From NCBI GenBank assembly GCA_014529385.2, contig CM043959.1, positions 89,071,529 through 89,135,528 of the forward strand: a stretch of 64,000 nt of DNA, in the 5' to 3' direction. This DNA comes from Adiantum capillus-veneris. Lineage: Eukaryota; Streptophyta; Polypodiopsida; Polypodiales; Pteridaceae. The position numbers and the translations under genes are program-made. Of the stretch, positions 43,790 through 54,558 are shown piece after piece. Every line of letters starts with the position of its first letter. Positions within the stretch are counted from its first letter, which is position 1. Under the pieces are notes generated by a model. That model was not told the DNA's origin. It did not search any database and saw only the letters and a list, made by a program, of their open reading frames with translations.

Positions 43790-45460
43790 TTTCAAATGAT
43801 AGAAAGTCTTGTATATTCCATGTAGGATGTCAAACTTTGTTCAATCTTTCTTGCTTGGGATGCGAGGCTTTGTTCGTGAAACACAATCCAAATCAAGTGG
43901 GGCCTCTAGCTCAAAGCAGAGGAAGGTAATCTCTAAAAGGCAAGTATCTACTGTTTGTGAAAACGAAGTTTTTGATTTGGTTAATGATGAATTTAAGAAG
44001 AAAGATTTTCTTGCAGGGGATGGGGAAAAGCTAAGAAGGCAACGGGCTAGAGCTGAATGGAATGAAGCATGGGTTAGAATCTCTAATTGGGCTCTTTTTT
44101 ATTGTAAAGGACCTCGTATGTTTTGTGCTTTTTGTAAACAAGACCCAAAAACAAAACAAAAATTTGGAAAATCGGGATCTATAAACATTCAAATTAGTGC
44201 ATTATCGGACCATGCTAAAACAAATGCACATAAATTGGCTGCCTATCATTGTGGGGCAAACAAAATTCTGATTATTGAAACTTTAGAAAAAAACAAAAGA
44301 CAAGGCCGATCGTGCATCTAAAATTATGTTTGCTGCAGCTTATCAAGTGGCCAAGCATGATTCATCTTTTTGCTCTTATGAGCACCATTTAAACCTATGA
44401 GAGGTTGTTGATCGTGAATGTGTGCCATTGAAAATATATAGGAATGATAAAGCTTGTGCTATGTTTGTGCAATATATAAGTTAGTCTATTCTAAAGGCTC
44501 AAATATCTGCGATCAAGTTGTCTCCTTTCTTTAGTCTTATGCTTGACGAATCAACAGATGTTGGAAATAAGTAGAACATGATTGTATACGTCTCATTTCT
44601 AAAGAACTGTGAGCCTGTCACCATGTTCTTAGGACTCATAGAATTAGACAATGGGACCACATCTTGTATGTTTGATGCATGTATGGCTTTTATGAGCAAG
44701 TATGATCTTGATGTCACCAAGATGATTTGTTTTGGGTCTGATGGTGCAGCAGCAATGATTGGTTGTCATGTTGGGGTTGCTACTGGCTTCAAAAGATTGA
44801 ACCCTTTCATGACAAGAATTCGTTGTATTGCCCATAGGACAAGCTTGTGTTGCTGATACCGTCAAACAATACCCAGTCACTCAAAACATAGATGCATGCA
44901 TGAATTCAATTGCCTCCATTTTCTCACGAAGTGCTATAAAGACAAAAGCACTAGAGGCTTTGCAAGGAGAGTGTAATGGGTGTTGCATCTTAGTTGCATC
45001 CATGCCAGGCGTTGGTTGAGTAGACAAATGGTTGTGAAGAAAGTGTGTGATTCTTATGAAGCGGTTTTGGCGTACACTAAAACTGAGAACCCTCTCTTTG
45101 ACAAGCTTTCAAAATTTGAGTTCATGTATAATTTACAAATTTTGTCAGATATCGTCTTAGTATGCTAAGTAGAGTTTTTCAAAGTAAAGAGGTTAATGTT
45201 ACCGCTGTGACTAGTTTTACAGATACTGAAATAAGAGCATTGGAAATGTTTTTTCTTGATGATCCTATGGTAGATATGAATGCATCAATCCAAGATAGGC
45301 ATAGTTATCACATCATTCCCAAGTATGGGCCTCCAAGGGGTCAAATGCATGCTTTTAGAACTTCCATTAGAGGCCACGAATTCAGAAGCATTACCATATC
45401 TAGAAAACATGATGGCATTGACTTAGACAAGTGCATTGTTTTCAAAAAGATTTTGTGAGG
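43790..45460 (+). pseudogene. hAT-type transposase relic with TTF zinc finger
   Basis: The frame 43809-44321 encodes a TTF/BED-like zinc finger (Trp...Phe-Cys-x2-Cys-Lys...Gly-Ser...His...His). Further pieces at 44330-44870 and 44828-45168 match the hAT transposase core of the ZMYM6/DUF4371-like group: Leu-Asp-Glu-Ser-Thr-Asp near 44540, Gly-Ser-Asp-Gly-Ala-Ala-Ala-Met-Ile-Gly near 44738, Arg-Cys-Ile-Ala-His-Arg near 44820. Several stops (44398, 44480, 44573) and frameshifts break it. I could not find terminal inverted repeats. Confidence 0.78.
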
Positions 45461-45654
45461 TGCATCATAGACAACTTCAGGGAAAGGTTTTGTGACAATA
45501 ATGCCTTGAGCTGCTTCAAGGCATTATTACCATGCTCTTTTCCCCAAAAAAGGAAATTTTTAGAGACTTTGGAAACGAGAACTGGAGAGCTTAATTAACT
45601 TTTATGGCATAAAGAGAATGAGTACTAGTGGAGTGAAGTATGGGGCACTAGTCA

Positions 45655-45952
45655 CAAAGTTTCCAACAAAAGTCAGTTAAATTAATAAGTGAAAAATGTC
45701 AAAAATAGGGAAAATAGGTCAAATACACTGGAAAATTCCCCTGAAGGATTCTGATGGGAATGCTTATGATCATGCTGTGTGCAACCAGAGGATATGCATC
45801 TATACTAAGTGCCTAGGCATGTACGGTCTGCGAACAGACTCATAAAAGTGCCAGAACACTTCTAAATCTAGACTAACTGGACTGACTGAACCCTGGTCGT
45901 GCTGTAGCTTGTCCACGGACACATAGGGTTGGATGTGTCACGTGACACACAA
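45655..45952 (-). repeat. LTR-B fragment, minus orientation
   Basis: The minus strand begins TGTCACGTGACACATCC at 45952 and follows LTR-B to the TTTTGTTGGAAA block, then is cut off beside the hAT relic region. It interrupts the gypsy-3 integrase. Confidence 0.82.
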
Positions 45953-46610
45953 ACTCGTCCACATCCTTCTTGAGTCTCGGCCAAAAGAAATATCTCTCTA
46001 CCCCTTTCATGGTGGTAGCAACGCCGCTGTGACCCGTAAAAGGTGGACAGGAGCATTCGGTCCTAACCTTTTCCCTCAATGGCTGTGTAACGCACAACAT
46101 GGTTTTTCTCATCAAGTAGCCATCCCGAATGGAATATCCCGCTACTGTCTCCCCATCCCGTATCCGTGTGAAAACGTCTGCAAAATCTAGATCTGTGGCA
46201 TACTGATCGACCATATCCTCGAAGCTCTTATGATATATCATGGAAATAGCCAGAACCAACGGCTTCCGAGACAAAGCATCTGCCACCAAATTCTTCTGTC
46301 TCTGAACATGGACAATCTGGAAGTGAAACTGTGACAAGATGTTCGCCCACCGCATCTGCTTTTCCCAAAGCTGCTTCTGTGACAAGAAGTAGCGTAAACT
46401 CTGATGGTCTGTAAAGACAGTAAAGTCTGCTCCGAGTAGATAGTGCCGCCACTGAGTAAGAGCATGAATAACCGCCAAGAGCTCTTTCTCATAAATCTGT
46501 GCTGTCAATTCCGGCCTTGAGAACAATCGGCTCTCGTAAGCAATGACATGGCCTTCTTGCATCAAGACCGGACCCAGACTACGACCACAAAGCATCACAA
46601 TATACTTCAA
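45953..46610 (-). pseudogene. gypsy-3 RNase H and integrase zinc-binding region
   Basis: Open frame with Ala-Val-Ile-His-Ala-Leu, Thr-Asp-His-Gln-Ser-Leu, Asn-Ile-Leu-Ser-Gln-Phe, and Asp-Ala-Leu-Ser-Arg-Lys at the RNase H end. The HHCC region starts with His-Ser-Gly-Val and stops at the LTR-B junction. The family Cys-Asp-Ala-Ser-like RNase H start is shifted (near 46600). Confidence 0.85.
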
Positions 46611-47338
46611 ATGACTTCTGCAAGTCCGACAAAGTCAAAACTGGTCCCGTAGTCAATTTTTCAAAGTCTGAAAGGCAGTCACCTCTGTGGGTCCCCACAA
46701 GAAAGAGACTCCTTTCTGCGTCAAAACATGCAAAGAGAAAGCAACCTCTGCAAACTTTCGAATGAACCGCCTGTAGTACGAACACAATCCCAAGCAGCTT
46801 CTAACTTCATGGACATTCTTCAAATCGGGCCAATCACGGATAGTCTCTATCTTGGCCAGATCCATTTGCACTCCTGCTGCTGACACAATGTGTCCCAAAA
46901 AGTGTATCTCTCGTAGGAAAAATTCACTTTTCTTTGCATTAATCACTAACTTGTGATCTCATAATGTCTGAAAGACTTGAAACAAATGATCTCTATGTTC
47001 TGCCTCATTCTTGGAGAAAACAATGATATCGTCAAAGAAAGTGCCAACAAATACCCTGTACTCTTTGAAAAATCCTGTCCATCATCCGGTTAAATGTCGC
47101 GGGAGCATTGGTTAGGCCAAAAGGCATCACCAAAAACTCAAATAACCCAAAAGTCGTCCGAAAGGCTGTCTTGTAGACATCTCCCGGCGCGATTCTGATC
47201 TGATGATATCCACTCTTCAAATCAATCCTGCTAAAGCACGAGGATCCCTGTAATCTATCGAGTATATCATCGATCCTAGGAATAAAAATCTGTTTTGATC
47301 GTGATTTTGTTGAGAGCTCTATAATCGATGCACATTCT
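46611..47338 (-). pseudogene. gypsy-3 reverse transcriptase
   Basis: Pieces 47220-47032 (Ser-Gly-Tyr-His-Gln-Ile, Met-Pro-Phe-Gly-Leu-Thr-Asn-Ala-Pro) and 46946-46653 (Phe-Leu-Gly-His-Ile-Val, Ser-Tyr-Tyr-Arg-Arg-Phe-Ile). The catalytic Phe-Asp-Asp box is in the shifted part near 47025. Stops and a frameshift interrupt it. Confidence 0.85.
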
Positions 47339-48151
47339 TCAAGATCCGTCTTTCTTCAAAACCAACAACATTGGAGAGCAATACGATGAAGTACTAGGCT
47401 GGACAAGACCCTTTTCCAAGAGGTCTTTCACTCGATTCATAATCTCTTCGTTCTGTGCTCGGCTTACACGATAAGGTGGCCGGTTCGGTGGTGTGCTTCC
47501 AGGTATCAGATCAATAGTATGATCTTCAAGACGAGCAGGTGGTAACTCGTCTGGCAGGCCCTCTGAGAAGCAATCGGCATGAGAGTGGAGAAAATCTTGG
47601 CGTTCTTTATCAAGTTCAGACATATTTGTCCTATCCTCATCACTCGACTCTTTCAAAAAGATCGAGTAAACAAACAGACTAGATTTCATTAATTTAGAAA
47701 TGGCCGAAGCCGATACAATAGGGACAGACTCGCCCTGCAGTTTTATATCGAGTACAATGGTTTTGCCCTTCTCTCTAGTCAATGTCGCTTTCCTCGCCCG
47801 ATAGTCGACCACCGCGTTGTTCTTGTGGTACCAGGGAATTCCCAAGAGAGCATCACAACCTTCCAGAGGCATTATGTAAAAGTCCTCACGCCCCAAATAC
47901 CCCTGACAATGCAACCGAAGTTTGCCAATGACAGGTGTGATGGCTACGTCCCTGCCGCGTGCCACTAGAACAACCTCCACAAGTGGTCCCATGCGATCGG
48001 GAGTGATCTCGAACCGCGCCGCCAATTCAAGTGAAACAAAGTTTGCCTTGGCTCCTCCATCAAAGAAGATCAGGGCTTCTTGGTCTTTCACTTTGCCCCA
48101 AGCTCGGCAAAGTTCTGTACTCTCGTCCATCGTGCCAGGATCGGTACCCAC
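47339..48151 (-). pseudogene. gypsy-3 protease and RT N-terminus
   Basis: Open frame of 270 codons. The retropepsin-like domain is at residues about 25-130: the active-site loop reads Phe-Asp-Gly-Gly-Ala instead of Asp-Ser/Thr-Gly-Ala, followed by Ala-Leu-Leu-Gly-Ile-Pro-Trp. The RT start is at residues about 225-270 with Pro-Pro-Tyr-Arg-Val and a Ser-Ser-Tyr-Cys-Ser-Pro segment. The Gly at the second active-site position may impair the protease. Confidence 0.85.
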
Positions 48152-48174
48152 GGAATCTAGAACCAGTCCTGTTT

Positions 48175-48397
48175 TTATCTTGCCTTTCCTTCCACGTTCC
48201 TCCGCTGCTCTCGAACTCTCAAGCCTTTCGTCATCCTTGTCATCTGTTCTTCATGTGCCTTTTTAGGGCACTTCGCGGAGATATGTCCAGTTTCCCCGCA
48301 TCCAAAGCACTTCCCCTCCCTGATGAAGCGAGCCCGCTCCTGAGAAGTAAGCTTGGATCGTGCATCTTTCTTTTCTGAGTTGCTCTTTCTCTTTCTA
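48175..48397 (-). pseudogene. gypsy-3 gag zinc knuckle
   Basis: Basic segment with Cys-Phe-Gly-Cys-Gly-Glu-Thr-Gly-His-Ile-Ser-Ala-Lys-Cys, a CCHC nucleic-acid-binding knuckle. It is cut at its N-terminal side by the solo LTR-B. Confidence 0.85.
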
Positions 48398-49624
48398 TGT
48401 ACGTGACACATCCAACCCTATGTGTCCGTGGACAAGCTACAGCATGACCAGGGTTGGGTTCAGTCAAGTCAGTCTAGAATAGGAAGTGATCTGGCACCTT
48501 TGTGAGTCTGTTCGCAGACCGTGCATGTCCAGACACTTAGATTAGATGCATATCCTCTGGTTGCACACAGCATGACCATCAGATTCCCATGAGATCCCAT
48601 CAAGAGCATTTTTACCGTGCATAGACCTATTTTCTCTATTTTTGACATTTTTCACTTAAATAAGTGACTTTTGTTGGAAAGTAGGTAGGGCAATTTTGCT
48701 AAGTTTGTATATAAGCAAACCTAAGGCTAGCACTATCTGGCAGAAGAAGAAGGAGAGCATCAGGCACTCGAGTGCAGCAGGCCCTCTGGAGACCCTTCTC
48801 AGCAAGACGACCCTCACCATAGCTAGCGTTTTTGCTTCAACAGCATCAGCGTTTTCAGCCTTGGAGAACCTCAGCCATTAGCGTTTTCTGTCAACAGCAG
48901 CAGGCGCTTTCAGCAAGCAAAACAGCCAGCCTATTCAGCGTTTACAACAGCCCTGCATTGGCGTTTTTGCAGCTACAGTACTCAGCCCTACTAGCGTTTT
49001 TGATCCCTTGCTGCCTGGCCGTTTTCAAGCAGCCCCTTCAGCATTTTTGAAAGCAGCCCATGCAACGTTTTTGCATCAGCCATATCAGCCTTCAGTAGCA
49101 TTTTGCACAGAGATTACAGCCCATGAACCTGGCGTTTTCCACTCAGCCATACCAGTGTTTGCATCAGCAAATTCAGCAGTTGAAGACCCAGCAAAGATAG
49201 CGTTTTTGGCATACAAAGACACAATAGCAGATCAGCCCCGACTTGGTGCAACAGTACCGATTCAAAGCATTCAGTTTTCAGCCATAGCCTCATCCTCGTC
49301 GTCCACACCGTTGACATCGACATAGCCATTAGATTTACATTCAGCATCATTGTACCAGATTGTGCAATTAATAGTAGACCACTCTCGCCATCGAGAGTGG
49401 GGCCCTTGGAGGAGGGTTTTACAACGTCTATGGTGTCGTATTCTCTTCTCTATTTCTCAGTCTCATACACCTTCACGCACAGTGTCCATTCACTTTGTTT
49501 GTGTCCATTGCACTCTCTCATTAAGAACGGAAGGCTCTCCCTTCCATAAGTAAAAGGAACCTTGAGCACAATTTGGAGCACTCATCTTGAGCAAAGTTCA
49601 ACATTCATTCCGTTGCACCTTACA
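48398..49624 (+). mobile_element. solo LTR-B
   Basis: 1,227-bp LTR (TGTACGTGACAC...CCTTACA) flanked by a 5-bp target duplication TTCTA (48393-48397 and 49625-49629) within gypsy-3 gag. A TATATAAG promoter element lies at 48708-48715. No internal sequence is present. Confidence 0.93.
48823..49215 (+). repeat. degenerate AGCGTTTTTGC-type motif array (solo LTR-B)
   Basis: About fourteen cores in about 400 nt, each a GCGTTTT-like heptamer followed by T/C and often by a CAGCC-like step. Spacing is around 30 nt. The array lies downstream of the TATA element, so in transcribed sequence. Confidence 0.75.
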
Positions 49625-51016
49625 TTCTACCTTCATTTGTCGAAGTCTGTTCAGCTCTTTGTGTCATGATCTCATCGATGGAGTAAGTCAGACTGCCAGA
49701 GTGGATGGCAAAACCCCGTTTCGCATGACTCATCAACTCCTGAATAGAAGTTGACTTTTGTTCCAAGCAGTGATCTCGGATCTCTGTAGGTAGACCCAAG
49801 GTAAACTGCTCAATCTGTTCCTTGAACAATATCTTCTTAAATGAAGAGGCGGGTAGAAAAGAGCTCCAGAATCTCTCACAATAAGCGTCCACTATATCTT
49901 TCTTGGTCATCCGAAGATGGTTCCAAGCAGTTCGTATATCACGTTCATACTCTCGAGTCAACTAAGAAGAAATAAAAAGCCTCTTGAATTTCAGCCATTT
50001 AACTGGCGCAGTCTTGCTTAATAGAAGCGTGGACCACCAAGCTCGAGCATTCCCCTTAAAGTAAGAGGTAGCTCTTCGAATCTTAGAGTGCTCTGAGTAA
50101 CGCCCTCCCGCGAAAGCGATGTCAAACTGCTGTACAAAAGACAAAGCCTTCGAAGCATCTCTATATCCAGCAATCGTGTCAAATTTAATTGGATGTCCAC
50201 CTTCCTTAAACTCTCGGACTTTCTTGCTTTTGTCTTCCAAAAAGTCATACTGGTTGGCTTTCTAAAAATTCTTCTTCTTTGCATAAAAGTTGCTTTCATT
50301 AGAGTCTGAACTGTTTGTAGACAAGTCCTCTGTAGAACTGTCACTCGCGGGGCGAGATTTAGACTTCTTTGCCTTTTTCTTGCCCTTTCCGAAGGGTTGC
50401 TTCTTGCTTCGCTTTTTGCCTTTTCGGTCTTCTTCGCTCGAGTCAGATGAGCTAGAAGAACTATCAGAAGACGAAGAAGAATTGGGTACTCCTCCGAATC
50501 GAACACGCTTCTTCTGTTTCTTTGCCTTTTCAAAAGTCGACTGACAACCCAAATAGCCCGGGAAGTCAGTGCCTTTCTTTTGCTTTTTGTCGTGCTTTTC
50601 AACTTTGTTCTGCGCGTCAAAAAGATGAGCAATTCTTACATCAACCACCTCTTCTAATTCCTTCTCTGTATAGTAGGAGGTTTCTTGAGAGCGGGTTTTG
50701 GGGGTGGGTTGTGGTTTTCTGCCACTACGCGTGCACCTCTTCTAAAGAGGTCTTGCTCATATATTTTGCCATTTTCGGGTCCTTGGCAAAATTAAGCATC
50801 ATCTTTGTTGCATCACCGATCAATCGTTGACGCTCCATCTCTCGACGCTCCGGCTGAGTAGGCCAAGGCGGGCCATACTTCTTGCCGGAATCTTCGTTGT
50901 GATCCCTTCCCGCATCCCCGGATGCAGAGGGAGGTTGACTAATCTTAGCCCGAAGCCATAGGTGCCGTGGAAAAAAAATTTGGGATCGAATTTTCCGCAG
51001 AATAGAAATCGGTTGT
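49625..51016 (-). pseudogene. gypsy-3 gag
   Basis: The N-terminal region (51016-50725) is followed by a Ser-rich, Lys-rich segment (50648-50262). The retrotransposon gag domain (50240-49962 and 49961-49625) has Phe-Val-Gln-Gln-Phe-Asp, Arg-Arg-Ala-Thr-Ser, Trp-Trp-Ser-Thr and Glu-Gln-Ile-Glu-Gln-Phe. One stop and frame changes break it. It is close to gypsy-2 gag. Confidence 0.85.
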
Positions 51017-51028
51017 GCTCTGATACCA
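51017..51028 (-). promoter_or_regulatory. gypsy-3 primer-binding site
   Basis: Minus strand TGGTATCAGAGC, one base from the LTR end (TGTAACGG on plus). Confidence 0.9.
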
Positions 51029-51029
51029 C

Positions 51030-51719
51030 TGTAACGGACTTGGACACTCCAAGTCAAGAATCTACCGCGACAGCACCAAATAACCACTTCAAAACAATTC
51101 ACAGTTCACTATTTATTCGACACTGGCCCGGCGGAGTTCCGTGCCTGGAGATATTGGCCCCAAAGACTGGCGCCCCTTCCGGTATTTCTTTTTGTATTAA
51201 TCTAAGTTCAAAGTACAAGAGTGCGGGCAAGCGCTCGCATTCAGACTCTGCGTCCAGATGCTCTGAGTTGTGAGGTCTGCTCACATATTTAAAGAGTACA
51301 AGGGAAGCCAAAAGCAGAGCCCCAAAAGCTGAAAATCAAAAGCCCAAAGGCTTCCTGCTTTCCACAAGCTCTCTCTTGAGCCAATAGAAAAATAAAGCAA
51401 AAGATTTCCTCTCTCTCTCTCTCTCGCTTAATAAATAAAGCAAAGAGTCTTTCTCTCTATCCCATCCTTTGCGTAGAAAAACAGAAAATAGCAATGCCAA
51501 AATCTGCCAAAAAGCAACAAACTGCCGTAGCTTTTGTGCCTCCGCAAATTGCCATGCAAAACGCGGGGGTCCGTACAGCTGCCACGTGTCAGTCCTGCCA
51601 CGTCAGCAATTAGGGTTAGGGTTTCTTGCAGTTAGTTAGGGTTTCCTACAGTTAGGATTTCTTGCAATTAGGGTTAGGGTTTCCTGCAACACTGGACAGG
51701 CACGTCATAATTTGTGACA
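51030..51719 (-). repeat. gypsy-3 5' LTR
   Basis: 690-bp LTR with ends TGTCACAAA and GTTACA on the minus strand. It holds the ACTGGCGCC block shared with LTR-D and gypsy-2, a (CT)n stretch near 51411 and a telomere-like array near its start. Confidence 0.85.
51606..51692 (+). repeat. telomere-like degenerate repeat in the gypsy-3 LTR
   Basis: About four units of roughly 20 bp with a TTAGGGTTAGGGTTTC core, e.g. AATTAGGGTTAGGGTTTC near 51610 and again near 51667. It is not a run of the plant telomere heptamer, so not a true telomere tract. Confidence 0.75.
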
Positions 51720-52091
51720 TTCCCCTTATCGTTCTAGAGCTAATGACGCGAACACTTTTTCTAGTCCAAAATAGCAATTCCCTAAATTTTAGGAGATGCT
51801 TTCATGGCACTCACACGGGTCATCTGACCATCAATCACCACTGGAACCGCATCGAAAAAATGCAATGTCGGTCAGCTATCAAGTGATTTACATTCATAGC
51901 CCCACCGTGGCTAACCTTAATCCATTTGTCCAACTTTAGTGCTCCCTGGCCGTCCGGCCTAGACTCTCACTGTCCGCCTCACACCATGCAACTCGGGCAT
52001 TGGCATTTCAAGAGGGGTGCCTTAAAACAAGTCATAGAATTTCCCCCAAAAAGAAATCAACAAGTAAAGTTAGTTGCCACAGACTGGTGAC
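51720..52091 (-). repeat. diverged LTR-E fragment, minus orientation
   Basis: Reverse complement follows LTR-E from TGTCACCAG to the region containing CATCTCCTAAAATTTAGGG. It is cut by the gypsy-3 LTR. Confidence 0.7.
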
Positions 52092-52241
52092 GGGGCGCCA
52101 CAGTTTGGGGCCAATGCTCTCTTTGGGTGGAACTCCACCACCCCGTTTCTTGTGTGCAGTGTATCTCTTTCAACTCAGTTGTTTGAAGTGTCTAAAGTCT
52201 GCTCAGTGTGTTCTTTCATCACGCGGTGCCCTCCCGTTACA
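52092..52241 (+). repeat. LTR-D relative, 3' part, plus orientation
   Basis: Matches the reverse complement of 59021-59170 (GGGGCCAAT, TTCAACTCAGTTG blocks). It ends GTTACA followed by a primer site. Confidence 0.72.
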
Positions 52242-52242
52242 G

Positions 52243-52254
52243 TGGTATCAGAGC
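52243..52254 (+). promoter_or_regulatory. primer-binding site
   Basis: TGGTATCAGAGC, one base after the LTR end. Confidence 0.88.
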
Positions 52255-52604
52255 TCCAGTTGTGTGCTTTTCTAAAAGCATATTGGTCCTACCAAGAATA
52301 GAGCACTATGGCATTTTTGAACTCAGAGTACATGCAATTTCTTCTCAATGAGCTTCGCTACATACTTTCGTAGCATCCTCACCAGAATCTCCCAGTGTGT
52401 AAAGTTTCCAACAATCCCTAAATTACATATTGCCCCCTCATAAGCCCTAGGTGGTACCACCTCCGTCAGCACTAGAAAGTAAAAGAGCCTCCAACCGACA
52501 ACCTACTTAGCATTCTGTTCCAAATGGGGGAGTCTTTAGGAACATGGTACAGACAAATGACCTTGATCGAGTGCAGCCACACCTCTACCACCGCCGTTGC
52601 CTCT
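52255..52604 (+). pseudogene. leader and start of gag (short)
   Basis: A 22-codon frame begins at ATG 52308 and stops at 52374-52376. The rest shows no clear domain. It is probably the truncated 5' end of an LTR-D-type element. Confidence 0.35.
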
Positions 52605-52975
52605 GTCACAAGACAGGCACCACGTGCAAATAGAAAAGAACAAACTGAACAGACTTTTAGCACTTTAATAACAACTGAACTGAAAGAGAGAGATGACACG
52701 CGACACGGAGTGGCAGAATTCCACCCCAGAGAGTATTGGCCCCAAACCTTGGCGCCCTTTTCGGTGTTTCTTTATATTGCATCATCAAAGTACAAGCCGG
52801 TACTCTAGACTCTGCACCTTCTCCAAGAAGCATGCCAGAGAATGAGCCCTAACCTCATATTTAAAGGCCCTAAGCCCCAAAACAGTCTACAATAAAAAGC
52901 CTTTAAAACTCAAAAGCTTCTAGTCTAAAAAGCAATCCCAAAAGCTGCCAACGTAATTAATGGAAATCCGTACGG
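52605..52975 (-). repeat. LTR-D fragment, minus orientation
   Basis: Matches 59025-59390. It is interrupted by the LTR-E element at the AATCCGTACGG junction. Confidence 0.8.
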
Positions 52976-54451
52976 TGTCACCAACGTGTGACTACTATCT
53001 ATCCCTTTTGTTGATTTCTTTCTTATTATCTATTTACTTTCACTTTTTAGAAACACCCCTCGGGAAATCTAACTGCCCTGCATTGCATAGCTAGGTGGAA
53101 CTGTCCAGAGGGAGTCCGGGCCTGAGGGCAAGAGAGCACTAAGGTTGGACAAGGACTATGGTTAGCCAAAGTGGGGTCATTGACTAGCCAATGTGGAATC
53201 CTTTGCTACAGAGGCTACATTTCAGTTTTGGGTGTGGCTGCAGTGTACAAAGGGGGTCAGATGACCTAGAAAGATACAATGGCAGCATCTCCTAAAATTT
53301 AGGGAACTGCTATTTTGGGACCTGAAAATGTGTTTGCGTCATTACCTCCGGAATGACAAGGGGAACATTTTCTTACTCTGCCGTGAAGTCAACTAGGCAA
53401 CCGGTTGGGAGATTTTTAGACGGCAACCCCGAAACGGGAAAATGCTTGTAAATGTGCCAAGTGGCACATTCTGGTGCACTTTCCTCATGCAACAAGAAGT
53501 GGCGCTGAATTTGAAGGTGGGAGAGGCTCATTTTCAGATTTTGTCACAGGTTAGAGCTATGGAGTGCTTGCTTTCCCTCCTATGTACAGTGCGGTGCCAG
53601 GAGTGATGCCCTGCACGCTATGCACTGCCCTCTCTCTCCTCTATGGCAGTATGTTATGCCCCTCTAGTGGGCTTTTCAATTGACCAATGTACAGTTGTGT
53701 GGGTTCATGAGCGATTGCCAAGGCAACAGCCTCTTGCACAGGTACTGAATTAGCTAGCGGCTAATCCCCCGCACGTACAGGTGAATTCGGAGAGGTTTCA
53801 CGCCAGAAATCTCGTCCGATTCAAAGGGCAAGTAGCCCTACAGGTGCAGGAGCTCGAGGACTTGCTACGGATGCGACCGGCACGCGAAACGGAGCCCAAA
53901 ACAGTAAATTACAGCCTGCTGTGTATTTTTGCAGGTTTAGGGTTTTGGCCCTAAACGGTCCCTAATACCCCCAGGAGGTTCGGGGACGCGAGGGGACCGC
54001 TATACAGGTGATCTGGCGCATTTTCGGGGCTAAAAACAGAGAATTCAGCGTGCTGCAGATTCTCGCCAGGTTTTGCAAAGTGCCCGTATGCGTCGGGAAA
54101 GTCATTCAATGCGTGGGAATACTGACTGTGAAGGGTCCTAGTACAATTATGCTGCCGAAATCGGGCCGGAACAATTGAAATTCAGCCAAGCTTGTGCGGG
54201 GCATCTTGTAGGGAACCACAGCGTTTATTCCCTCTTTTAAACAATAAAGAAATACCGAAAGGGGCACCTAAGTTAGGGGCCAATCTGGTGTCGGTCTACT
54301 CATACAAGTGCAATCTAGTAGCCTGTATCCCTCTCCCCTTTGTTGTGTCTTGAAAGTACAGGTAAAGTGGGCAACGAATTAAATGGGTGAAAGCAAATAA
54401 GGTTTAAGTCTAAAGTCTACCGCCCTTTTTGAAGTTAACAGGCCGGTTTCA
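52976..54451 (+). repeat. LTR-E, 5' LTR of a plus-strand element
   Basis: 1,476 bp, TGTCACC...GTTTCA. It matches the solo LTR-E (30152-31513, 38287-38357) throughout, and is followed by TGG (start of a primer site, TGGTTCCATCCCC) and gag. Confidence 0.88.
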
Positions 54452-54464
54452 TGGTTCCATCCCC
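54452..54464 (+). promoter_or_regulatory. LTR-E element primer-binding site
   Basis: TGGTTCCATCCCC directly after the LTR. It fits the 3' end of a tRNA ending in GGAACCA, and differs from the tRNA-Met site of the other elements. Confidence 0.6.
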
Positions 54465-54558
54465 GGGATTAAATCACTTTTTCCCATAGAAGTGAGCCTT
54501 GGTCAGGTTGGGGTTGAAGACACAGGGGATCATAGACCAGACACAAGGAATTGCAATT

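Larger units (their letters stand above)
45953..51719 (-). mobile_element. gypsy-3 Ty3/gypsy element, 3'-truncated
   Basis: Minus-strand element. The 5' LTR is 51030-51719 and the primer site 51017-51028. Gag is at 49625-50990, the zinc knuckle at 48175-48397, protease and RT start at 47339-48151, RT at 46620-47330, and RNase H to integrase zinc region at 45953-46610. Domain order is that of Ty3/gypsy. A solo LTR-B splits gag from the zinc knuckle, and an LTR-B fragment cuts off the integrase. No 3' LTR remains. Confidence 0.88.

Noticed and set aside
48823-49215. Regularly spaced motif array considered as a CRISPR or satellite array
   Set aside because: Units are degenerate, spacing varies, and the sequence is eukaryotic LTR DNA. 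It has neither constant repeats nor tandem identity.
51606-51692. True interstitial telomere
   Set aside because: Units are about 20 bp and irregular, embedded within an LTR, not runs of the heptamer.
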